From an uncultured Peptococcaceae bacterium (GTDB lineage Bacteria; Bacillota; Peptococcia; Peptococcales; Peptococcaceae), in contig CABUKW010000003.1 in NCBI GenBank assembly GCA_902492275.1, forward strand, positions 1-64,000: a stretch of 64,000 nt of DNA, read 5' to 3'. Under the pieces are notes generated by a model, which saw only the letters and a list, made by a program, of their open reading frames with translations, was not told the DNA's origin and made no database searches. This document shows, one piece after another, positions 56,829 through 64,000 of the stretch (the first letter of the stretch is position 1; each line of letters starts with the position of its first letter). The translations under genes and the position numbers were made by a program.

Positions 56829-57355
56829 GACCGCTTTGGTCCTTGTTTCAAAGTATTTATCTGGGAGCCATTGTAGATACAGCGTGTTTCGTTGTCAACA
56901 ATGGTTCCTCTTTTTAGTCAATGGTGTGCAGTTTGTACAGAAAACAATCATGTGATAATCCTGCAACTCTTTCTGTCAAGTCTTTATGAACATTTTTTCA
57001 ATAAAAATATTTATGCAATCCCATTTACCTTCCTCTTTTTGCTGGCTTTTTTGACGGCATTATTTTTTGATGGGCATAAATTTTTCTTGCGTTGCCTTTT
57101 GAACCAGCCTCAGCAAATTTATGAAGCCAGTTTGTTTTTACATCTGCTCAGTTTATTTTAGAGTCATGTTTTGAATTTTTGTTTACATGAAAAAATATTT
57201 TTTATTTTTTAAATTTTAGTTATCGGAATTTCTAGTGTCAGTCATCATTTTTTTATATAATATTAGGAAAAGTTTCATGTTTTTTATTTGGAATAACTGT
57301 AGTATAATAGAAACATAAACAAAGCATTAATATAAAACAGAAAGGATTTCCGTGA
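56829..57355. other. Gene-free stretch before crcB
   Basis: It opens with a GGGAGCCATTGT/ACAATGGTTCC hairpin and T5 (56863-56915), the terminator of the sigma/anti-sigma operon. The rest is AT-rich with TATAAT at 57303-57308 before crcB. An 89-codon frame (56892-57161) has no ribosome site and is not supported. I saw no fluoride-riboswitch consensus. Confidence 0.6.
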
Positions 57356-57727
57356 ATGAATTGTCTGGCAGTTGGTATTGGTGGTTTTATTGGTGCAATC
57401 GGTAGATATTTACTGAGCTTCGTTTCAGGATATTATTTTCTGGAGTTTCCTTTCGGCACCATGCTCATTAATTTCACTGGAGCATTTTGTATCGGTTTTC
57501 TTGCAGGAATTATACCGCTTGGTGTACTGTCGGAACAACAGCAGCTTTTCTTTAAAACAGGCTTCTGCGGCGGTTTTACCACTTTTTCAACGTTTTCACT
57601 GGAGACATTACAGCTATTGGAACAGCGGCATTTTTTCTTGGCAGGCAGCTATGCTTGCGGCAGTGTGCTGCTGTGTTTAGGCGGCGTTTGGACTGGGAAA
57701 ACATTGGCGGGAATGATGTGTTCATAA
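57356..57727 (+). CDS. crcB: CrcB/Fluc fluoride channel
   Basis: A 123-residue four-helix fluoride channel that exports F- as a dimer. Diagnostic parts are GGFIGAIGRYLLS at the N-terminus, FPFGTMLINFTGAFCIGFLAG with the conserved Asn, and TGFCGGFTTFSTFSLE with the Phe-box and Thr residues. AAAGGA lies ten bases upstream of the ATG. A single crcB gene implies a homodimer. Monocistronic. Confidence 0.93.
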   Translation: MNCLAVGIGGFIGAIGRYLLSFVSGYYFLEFPFGTMLINFTGAFCIGFLAGIIPLGVLSEQQQLFFKTGFCGGFTTFSTFSLETLQLLEQRHFFLAGSYACGSVLLCLGGVWTGKTLAGMMCS

Positions 57728-58285
57728 ATTTATTCTTGGCTATCATCATTCATTAATGGACATATCAATTTTGGGGGGCGGTGCTCAGCAAAAATAGCGG
57801 GCCAAAAGTTTGACGGTTTAAAAATCTCTCCACTGTATGCAAAATACTGCGCACATTGCCAAAAAATAAATGTTTTTGTGGTGCAAGGGAAAGGTTATAA
57901 TAAAACGTACAGACTAACATAAACATAGTTTCATAGTATTTATGATAATAATTCGTATACCGGTGATGGATATATGTCGATGGCAGATGGACGCTGCAAA
58001 CGCGCATTTTTGGGTAAAAATACGTTTAAGTGAAAAAATGTACGAAAATTTCGACAACAATTATTGATAAGATTTATTGTAAAATGCATATAAAACGCTT
58101 TCATTTTGGGTAAAAATGCGTTTTAATAGATATATGAGGCTTTATAAATAGTTTGCTTATGTTCTGACATTTTGCAGATATTTAAGAATTTCACAAGCTC
58201 ACGAAGTTTGTAGCTGGTTTAGAAGTTCAGAATATAATCGACTATTGTTAGTTTTAAATATTTTAATTTAAGGGAGGACAAGAAT
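57728..58285. other. Long leader of the hydrogenase operon with direct repeats
   Basis: A 558-base AT-rich gene-free region. Two near-identical direct repeats (GGGTAAAAATACGTTT at 58011-58026 and GGGTAAAAATGCGTTT at 58108-58123) lie 97 bases apart and could be regulator sites. TATAAT at 58233-58238 with TTGTAG 19 bases upstream is a possible promoter. No ORF is supported. Confidence 0.65.
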
Positions 58286-58786
58286 ATGGCTTGTACATGT
58301 GGCGGACACAATGAAGCATTATTTGCACAGCTTGACAAAGTGATTGAGCAGCATAAAGACCAAAGAGGCAGCTTAATCAGCGTACTGCATAAAGCACAGG
58401 GGATTTTCGGCTACTTGCCTGAAGAAGTCCAGGCTTATATTGCAGAAAAAATGGATATTCCTTTGAGTGAAATTTATGGGGTAGTAACTTTCTACGCATT
58501 ATTCACAATGAACAAAAAAGGGAAATATACATTCAATGTCTGTCTTGGAACAGCTTGTTATGTAAAAGGTTCCGGCAAGCTGTTGGAAAAACTGCAGGAA
58601 GAACTGGGTATTGGCGTTGGTGAAACAACGGAAGACGGTTTGTTCAGCATCGAGTGCTGTCGCTGCGTAGGGGCCTGCGGTTTGGCTCCTGTTTTGACAA
58701 TTAACGATAAAGTGCATGGACATCTGGTTCCAGAAGATATCCCAAGCTTAATTGCTGAAATCAAAGCAGCAGAAGAACAGAACTAG
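58286..58786 (+). CDS. hydC: Electron-bifurcating hydrogenase subunit HydC (NuoE-like)
   Basis: A 166-residue NuoE-like subunit with a thioredoxin-like [2Fe-2S] domain. The four cluster cysteines lie in VCLGTACYVKGSG and CCRCVGACGLAP. It opens with an extra CTCGG motif. The N-terminal helical part (ALFAQLDKVIEQHKDQRGSLISVL) is also typical. It is the first gene of a hydC-hydB-hydA operon, transcribed with spacing of 13-17 bases, and passes electrons between HydB flavin and HydA clusters. Confidence 0.94.
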   Translation: MACTCGGHNEALFAQLDKVIEQHKDQRGSLISVLHKAQGIFGYLPEEVQAYIAEKMDIPLSEIYGVVTFYALFTMNKKGKYTFNVCLGTACYVKGSGKLLEKLQEELGIGVGETTEDGLFSIECCRCVGACGLAPVLTINDKVHGHLVPEDIPSLIAEIKAAEEQN

Positions 58787-58799
58787 GAGGTGTGGAAGA

Positions 58800-60686
58800 A
58801 TGAATAAAATTACAAGTTTTGAAGAATTAAAAGCTTTACAGGAAGCCGAACGTGCAAAAATTGTTGTACGTGATGGTCAGGCGCCAAACCCTGCCAATCT
58901 GGCAAAGCATCATGTTTTGATTTGCGCTGGTACTGGTTGCAGCTCCTCCAACAGTAACGAAGTAAGAGAAGCTTTGGAAAAACAGTTGGTGGAAGCTGGT
59001 TTAGACACAGAAATTGATGTAGTAAGAACCGGTTGCTTTGGTTTCTGTAGCTTAGGACCAATCATGGTAATTTATCCGGAAGGTACTTTCTATCATCATG
59101 TAAAAGTAGAAGATGTGCCAGAAATTATTGAAACCCACTTAAAAGGTGGTCAGTTGGTAGATCGTCTGTTATATGATATTCCTGGTCAAAACAAAAAAGC
59201 TACGGATATGAGCCATATCCCATTCTTCCAGAAACAGCACCGTGTTGCTTTGCGTAATTGCGGTACTATTGATCCGGAAAATATCAATGAAGCAATTGCC
59301 CATAACGCATATCAGGGCTTAGGAAACGCGTTAACCACTATGACACCGGCTGAAGTGATTGCAGAAGTAGAAAAATCCGGTATTCGTGGCCGTGGTGGCG
59401 CTGGTTTCCCAACCGGCAAGAAGTGGAAATTTGCAGCAGGATATCAATCCCCTGAAAAATATGTAGTTGTAAATGCCGATGAAGGTGATCCAGGTGCATT
59501 TATGGACCGTTCCGTTCTGGAAGGCGATCCACACAGCATTTTGGAAGCTATGGCCATTGGCGGTTATGCAATTGGCGCACATCATGGTTTTATCTATGTA
59601 CGTGCCGAATATCCGATTGCCGTACATCGTTTGGAAATTGCCATTGCACAGGCTCGTGAAGCTGGTTTGTTAGGCCAGAATATCATGGGTAGCGGCTTTG
59701 ACTTTGATGTTGACATCCGTTTAGGCGCAGGCGCATTTGTTTGTGGGGAAGAAACAGCACTGCTGACCTCTGTAGAAGGGAAACGCGGCGAACCAAGACC
59801 AAGACCTCCATTCCCGGCTGAAAAAGGTCTGTGGGGCGTACCAACTTTCGTAAACAACGTAGAGACCCTGGCCAATATTCCGGTTATCTTTACCAAAGGC
59901 GGAGACTGGTTTGCCTCCATCGGTACCGCTGGTTCCAAAGGTACCAAAGTATTCGCAATGGCTGGTAAAGTAAATAATATCGGTCTGGTTGAAGTACCAA
60001 TGGGTACGACTTTAAGAGAAATGATTTATGATATCGGCGGCGGTATTCCAAATGGTAAAGCCTTTAAAGCCGCTCAGACCGGTGGCCCTTCTGGCGGTTG
60101 TCTGCCAGCAAGTGCATTGGATACTGAAATTGACTTTGATACCTTAGTGGCGGCTGGTTCCATGATGGGTTCCGGTGGTTTGATTGTTTTAGATGAAACC
60201 ACTTGTATGGTAGATATCGCAAAATTCTATCTGGAATTTACTCAGGATGAATCCTGCGGGAAATGTCCACCTTGCCGTATCGGTACCAAGAGAATGCTGG
60301 AAATTTTAGATAAAATCACCCGTGGCGAAGGTACCATGGAAGATATTGATAATCTGGAAACTTTGGCACGCACGATCAGTAGTTCTGCATTGTGCGCATT
60401 GGGTCAGACAGCTCCAAACCCGATTCTGGCTACGCTGAAATTCTTCCGGGATGAATATGAAGCGCATATTGTTGACAAAACTTGTCCAGCACATGTATGT
60501 AAGAAGTTGTTGCGTTATCAGATTGATCCAGAAAAATGTAAAGGATGTACTGCTTGCGCCCGTAACTGCCCAGTGGAAGCAATTAACGGCAGCGTAAGAG
60601 AACCGCACAGCATTGATCAAGAAAAATGTATCAAGTGCGGTACCTGTATTGAAAAATGTAGATTCGGCGCAATCTCCAGAGCGTAA
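58800..60686 (+). CDS. hydB: Electron-bifurcating hydrogenase subunit HydB (NuoF-like)
   Basis: A 628-residue NADH/FMN subunit. Domains in order: N-terminal [2Fe-2S] thioredoxin-like (CAGTGCSSSNS and RTGCFGFCSLGP), NADH/FMN-binding (GIRGRGGAGFPTGKKWKFA, NADEGDPGAFMDRS), SLBB, a [4Fe-4S] site (CGKCPPCRIGTKRM), and two C-terminal ferredoxin clusters (CKGCTACARNCPVEAI, CIKCGTCIEKCRFGAI). This layout is typical of bifurcating hydrogenases that couple NADH and ferredoxin to H2. AGGAGGTG precedes the ATG at 58800. Confidence 0.95.
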   Translation: MNKITSFEELKALQEAERAKIVVRDGQAPNPANLAKHHVLICAGTGCSSSNSNEVREALEKQLVEAGLDTEIDVVRTGCFGFCSLGPIMVIYPEGTFYHHVKVEDVPEIIETHLKGGQLVDRLLYDIPGQNKKATDMSHIPFFQKQHRVALRNCGTIDPENINEAIAHNAYQGLGNALTTMTPAEVIAEVEKSGIRGRGGAGFPTGKKWKFAAGYQSPEKYVVVNADEGDPGAFMDRSVLEGDPHSILEAMAIGGYAIGAHHGFIYVRAEYPIAVHRLEIAIAQAREAGLLGQNIMGSGFDFDVDIRLGAGAFVCGEETALLTSVEGKRGEPRPRPPFPAEKGLWGVPTFVNNVETLANIPVIFTKGGDWFASIGTAGSKGTKVFAMAGKVNNIGLVEVPMGTTLREMIYDIGGGIPNGKAFKAAQTGGPSGGCLPASALDTEIDFDTLVAAGSMMGSGGLIVLDETTCMVDIAKFYLEFTQDESCGKCPPCRIGTKRMLEILDKITRGEGTMEDIDNLETLARTISSSALCALGQTAPNPILATLKFFRDEYEAHIVDKTCPAHVCKKLLRYQIDPEKCKGCTACARNCPVEAINGSVREPHSIDQEKCIKCGTCIEKCRFGAISRA

Positions 60687-60703
60687 TAGAAGGGGTGATT
60701 TTT

Positions 60704-62470
60704 GTGGAAATGGTAAATGTTATGATCGATGGCGTTTCCGTGCAGGTTGAAGCGGGTTCTACCGTATTGCAGGCTGCACAGAAAGCAGGCATTAATATTC
60801 CAACATTATGTTATTTAAAAGATGTAAACCAACTAGGCGCATGCCGTGTATGTCTGGTTGAAGTAAAAGGTGCCAAAGCACTGCAGCCTTCCTGCGTATA
60901 CCCAGTTCGCGAAGGTCTGGAAGTGTACACCAATACTGCAAAAGTTCGTGAAGCAAGAAAAGGCGTTGTGGAATTGTTGTTATCCAACCATCCAGCTGAC
61001 TGCCTGAATTGCGTGCGCAGTGGCAACTGCGAATTGCAGCAGTTAGCCCACCAGATGGGTATCCGCAAAATCCGTTTCACAGGCGAACAGAGTACATTCC
61101 CGGTTGATGACCGCAGTGTAGCAATTGTTCGTGATCCAAATAAATGCGTATACTGCCGTCGTTGTGAAGCAGTATGTAAAAAAGTACAGGGCGTGAATAT
61201 TTTAGGCGGCATTGGCCGTGGCTTCAACAGCATCGTTGGCCCTGCATTCGGTCATGCGCTGGATGAAATCAATTGCACACTGTGCGGTCAGTGTATCAAC
61301 GTATGTCCAACCGGCGCATTAGCAGAAAAAGACGATACCCAGAAAGTATGGGATGCTTTGGCTGACGAAAACAAACACGTTATTGTCCAGTTCTCTCCAG
61401 CAGTTCGTATCGCTATCAGTGAAGAATTTGGCCTGCCTTACGGCACCATCTCCACCGGCAAATTGGTTGCTGCCCTGAGAAGAATGGGCTTCAACAAAGT
61501 ATTTGATACCAACTGGTCTGCTGACTTGACAATCATGGAAGAAGGTAACGAATTGTTAGACCGTCTGCAAAATGGCGGTACCTTGCCAATGATTACCTCC
61601 TGTTCGCCAGGCTGGGTAAAATATTGTGAAAACCATTATCCAGACCAGTTAGATCATCTGTCCACCGCTAAGTCTCCACAGGCTATGTTCGGTGCAATGG
61701 TAAAAACCTATTATCCACAGACAGATGGTATTGACCCAGCCAGCATTTACAGTGTTTCTGTAATGCCATGTACCGCCAAAAAATTTGAAGCTGCCCGTCC
61801 TGAAATGTGCGACAGTGGCTACAGAGATGTCGATGCCGTTATCACAGTTCGTGAAGTAGCGCGTATGATTAAACAGGCTGGTATTGATTTCGCAAATCTG
61901 CCAGACGAAGAATGCGACGCACCAATGGGCGTAGGTACCGGTGCAGGCACAATTTTCGGTACAACCGGCGGCGTTATGGAAGCTGCTCTGCGTACCGTAT
62001 ATGAAGTAGTAACCGGCAAAACTCTGCCGCGTCTGGAATTGGAAGAAGTTCGTGGCACAATGGGCGAAATCAAAGAAGCTACCATCGATTTGGATGGCAC
62101 GCCGGTAAAAGTAGCTATTGTAAATACACTGGCTCGTGCAAAAGATATTATGGAACAGGTGAAAGCTGGAACGGCTGACTACACCTTCATCGAAATCATG
62201 GCTTGTCCAAACGGCTGCGTAGGCGGCGGCGGTACACCAATCGTTGACGCTTTAACCAGAACCAAACTGCCAGAAGATTATCGTGTATTGCGTGCAAAAG
62301 GGTTGTACAATGATGATGAAAATCTGACCATTCGGAAATCGCATGAAAACCCATTTATCGTTGCAGCTTACGAAAACTTCCTGGGCGAACCATTAGGACA
62401 TAAATCCCATGAATTGCTGCATACTCATTATACACCGCGTAAAAAGTATAATCTGGAATGCAAAGATTAA
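60704..62470 (+). CDS. hydA: [FeFe] hydrogenase catalytic subunit HydA
   Basis: A 588-residue [FeFe] hydrogenase. From the N-terminus: a [2Fe-2S] domain (CYLKDVNQLGACRVC), the His-Cys3 cluster (HPADCLNCVRSGNC), two [4Fe-4S] clusters (CVYCRRCEAVCKKV, CTLCGQCINVCPTGAL), and the H-cluster domain with L1 TSCSPGW, L2 MPCTAKKFE and L3 EIMACPNGCVGGGG. Ser instead of the second Cys in L1 is common in trimeric bifurcating enzymes. The start is a GTG with AAGGGG nine bases upstream. Maturases HydE/F/G are not in the window. Confidence 0.95.
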   Translation: MEMVNVMIDGVSVQVEAGSTVLQAAQKAGINIPTLCYLKDVNQLGACRVCLVEVKGAKALQPSCVYPVREGLEVYTNTAKVREARKGVVELLLSNHPADCLNCVRSGNCELQQLAHQMGIRKIRFTGEQSTFPVDDRSVAIVRDPNKCVYCRRCEAVCKKVQGVNILGGIGRGFNSIVGPAFGHALDEINCTLCGQCINVCPTGALAEKDDTQKVWDALADENKHVIVQFSPAVRIAISEEFGLPYGTISTGKLVAALRRMGFNKVFDTNWSADLTIMEEGNELLDRLQNGGTLPMITSCSPGWVKYCENHYPDQLDHLSTAKSPQAMFGAMVKTYYPQTDGIDPASIYSVSVMPCTAKKFEAARPEMCDSGYRDVDAVITVREVARMIKQAGIDFANLPDEECDAPMGVGTGAGTIFGTTGGVMEAALRTVYEVVTGKTLPRLELEEVRGTMGEIKEATIDLDGTPVKVAIVNTLARAKDIMEQVKAGTADYTFIEIMACPNGCVGGGGTPIVDALTRTKLPEDYRVLRAKGLYNDDENLTIRKSHENPFIVAAYENFLGEPLGHKSHELLHTHYTPRKKYNLECKD

Positions 62471-62504
62471 TTTGCTGATAAATTCTTAATAGAATTTCCT
62501 CCTA

Positions 62505-62541
62505 AAAAGAACTGTCGCGTCATTGCGGCAGTTCTTTTTTA
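62505..62541 (+). terminator. Terminator of the hydrogenase operon
   Basis: AAAAGAACTGTCGC / GCGGCAGTTCTTTT hairpin with T6. Confidence 0.85.
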
Positions 62542-62655
62542 TACTTGAAATTGACGAAGGACGCTTCACAGGATATAATGGGAACAATATATTTCGTATT
62601 GTAAGGCAGATTGAAAAGATTTTTAGGAAAGTATCGTTTTGTGCGGAGCGGTCAT

Positions 62656-63564
62656 ATGGATATTAGATATTTTGAATATTTAAGGGAAATCAATCGGTGT
62701 AAGTCATTTAAAAAAGCAGAAAAGCAGCTGCATATCAGTGCGCAGCAATTAGGGCGTATTGTTACCGCCATAGAAGAGGAGTTTGGCGTTTACATTTTTG
62801 AAAGAACCAATCTGGGTTTGCGCTTAACGAAAGATGGAGAAGAATTTCTAACCATGGCCAAGGCCTTGCTGGATTTATATCAGGCTATGCATCGCCTGCC
62901 TGATGATTTAGATAACAACACACTGCATGGTCCGTTAAACATCTGCGCTTCTATCAATACCTGGCCTATGATGGGCGAGCTTGTAGCAGCTTTTGCCAAT
63001 CAATATCCCGGTGTCTCTATCAATTACCGCATGTGTACCGATGTGGAATTGCTGGACACGGTAGCGCGATATGACAATACAGTGGGCATTTTATTCCGTG
63101 TGATAGTAAAAGGAAACGCCGTATTAGAAATACCAGATACAGTAGAAACAGAATTTATTCAAAAAAATAAAATGGCAATCTATTGCGGAAAGAGCAATCC
63201 GCTTTGCCTGCAGTATAAAAAGGTTTCTTTGCATCATGTACAGGATATCCCTGTGATTATATATGCACCCAATGAAGATGATGAAGTCAGAACCTATAAA
63301 ATTTATGATCTTCTTTGTGGCCGGCAGCCCGTTGTCAAATACAGTACCAATGATGCCAGCCTGTTTCATAAGATTTTGCAGGATGACGATGAAGCAATCT
63401 ATCTTGGCGCTGCCTATCCCAAAGAAGTTCGGACCGATTACTGTGCCATGATAGAATTGCTGGATGATGTGGTGCAGGAAATCCAGCTTGTGAAAAGTCC
63501 GAAAACGGCAGAAAGTTTGACAGCAAGGGCCTTTATGGAATATATGAAGCAGTATATTTCATAG
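62656..63564 (+). CDS. LysR-type transcriptional regulator
   Basis: A 302-residue LysR-type protein: helix-turn-helix YFEYLREINRCKSFKKAEKQLHI with SAQQLGRIVTAIEEEFGVYIF, then RTNLGLRLTKDGEEFL, and a substrate-binding domain with INICASINTWPMMGEL-like start. The ATG at 62656 has GGAG seven bases upstream and fits the family; the frame opens earlier. It lies beyond the hydrogenase terminator, so it is not in that operon, though it may regulate a neighbour. Confidence 0.92.
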   Translation: MDIRYFEYLREINRCKSFKKAEKQLHISAQQLGRIVTAIEEEFGVYIFERTNLGLRLTKDGEEFLTMAKALLDLYQAMHRLPDDLDNNTLHGPLNICASINTWPMMGELVAAFANQYPGVSINYRMCTDVELLDTVARYDNTVGILFRVIVKGNAVLEIPDTVETEFIQKNKMAIYCGKSNPLCLQYKKVSLHHVQDIPVIIYAPNEDDEVRTYKIYDLLCGRQPVVKYSTNDASLFHKILQDDDEAIYLGAAYPKEVRTDYCAMIELLDDVVQEIQLVKSPKTAESLTARAFMEYMKQYIS

Positions 63565-63722
63565 ACCGCATATTGGACAGAAAGGAAGGGCGGGTAAACG
63601 GAAATGTTGCTCAAGAAATTGCAGAACCTTTTTTCTCTCTATGCAAAACTTGAAAAATCGGGTATGGTAATTACAAGCTCATTGAAGGTTTTGTAGATTT
63701 TAAATAGTCAGGAGGAATTTTT

Positions 63723-64000
63723 ATGATTCGCAAAGCGACAGAGGCTGATTTGGACGGCGTCAATGACGGTTACGAGGAATTATTATACTATGAAAAAGAG
63801 CATGGCGCCTATACGGTGTGGGAATTGGGCGTGTATCCTACCAGAAACTCAGCGAAAAAGAGTTTAGAGGAAGATGGGTTGTATGTGCTGGAGGAAGATG
63901 GACAAATCGCCGCCAGCGTTACGGTCAATCAAACGCAGCCGCCTGAATATGAAACGGTGCATTGGGGCTGCGACGCCAAACCGGAAGAAGTCATGGTGAT
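63723..64000 (+). CDS. GNAT-type acetyltransferase, cut by window end
   Basis: At least 92 residues are visible: MIRKATEADLDGVNDGYEEL, a family-typical first strand and helix, then LYVLEEDGQIAASVTVNQ, the central strand of the acetyltransferase fold. The acetyl-CoA loop lies beyond the window. AGGAGG precedes the ATG by eight bases. The substrate is unknown. Confidence 0.85.
   Translation, partial: MIRKATEADLDGVNDGYEELLYYEKEHGAYTVWELGVYPTRNSAKKSLEEDGLYVLEEDGQIAASVTVNQTQPPEYETVHWGCDAKPEEVMV

Noticed and set aside
56892..57161. 89-codon open frame after the anti-sigma gene
   Set aside because: No ribosome site, no recognisable protein pattern, and it overlaps the terminator.
57170..57355. Fluoride riboswitch before crcB
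   Set aside because: I could not find the conserved pseudoknot sequence; the region is simply AT-rich.
1..64000. CRISPR arrays, tRNA or rRNA genes
   Set aside because: No regular short repeats with unique spacers and no tRNA or rRNA segments were recognised on either strand; a dedicated scan would be needed to exclude a single tRNA.

Overview
This window looks like the chromosome of an anaerobic low-to-mid GC Bacillota. A member of the Negativicutes is my best guess, but that is inference. Supporting features are B. subtilis-type parAB with parS sites, strong GGAGG ribosome sites, frequent TTG/GTG starts, HxlR/MerR/CsoR regulators, a CrcB fluoride channel, and a trimeric NADH-linked [FeFe] hydrogenase operon that implies strict fermentation. 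I found no rRNA, tRNA or CRISPR array and no intact transposase.

Layout. 0-9.7 kb: lipoprotein and membrane proteins of unknown role, a sodium-coupled amino acid transporter, a ParE/Phd-type toxin-antitoxin pair bracketed by two ~100-bp direct repeats, a small frameshifted gene, SEC-C-type methionine aminopeptidase, an HxlR-controlled flavin reductase pair and a NYN/PIN-type protein. 9.8-13.2 kb: a rolling-circle Rep gene, then small unrelated genes separated by 97%-identical 238-bp repeats that each carry a promoter and a parS site. 13-26 kb: BrnQ, a copper-amine-oxidase-N protein, EamA exporter, a two-component operon with extra membrane proteins, MerR regulator, NAD(P)-binding protein, TDT channel, second HxlR regulator and MBL hydrolase. 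26-39 kb: parA-parB, an HHH protein, two toxin-antitoxin remnants, a CopA ATPase fused through a parS site to a CopZ domain, CsoR, HD protein and RarD. 39-49 kb: HD-DUF429 fusion, PanE-like reductase, and a LysR-SDR-phosphodiesterase-ABC ATPase-zinc ribbon-SLC13 locus. 49-64 kb: DHA2 exporter, DegV, YhgE/Pip protein, a DnaA-box cluster, rhodanese, ECF sigma/anti-sigma pair, CrcB, hydCBA, LysR, and an acetyltransferase cut by the window edge.

The most striking feature is a dispersed array of 16 parS sites (14 exact TGTTTCACGTGAAACA, two with one mismatch) between 10.77 and 38.94 kb around parAB. Most share a longer palindrome beyond the 16-bp core, several carry flanking A/T tracts and look like bidirectional terminators, one is read in frame inside copA, and three are embedded in a duplicated gene-cassette array. 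Together with the DnaA-box cluster at 54.3-54.6 kb this suggests an origin-proximal region, although dnaA, dnaN, gidA/B and rpmH are absent from the window.
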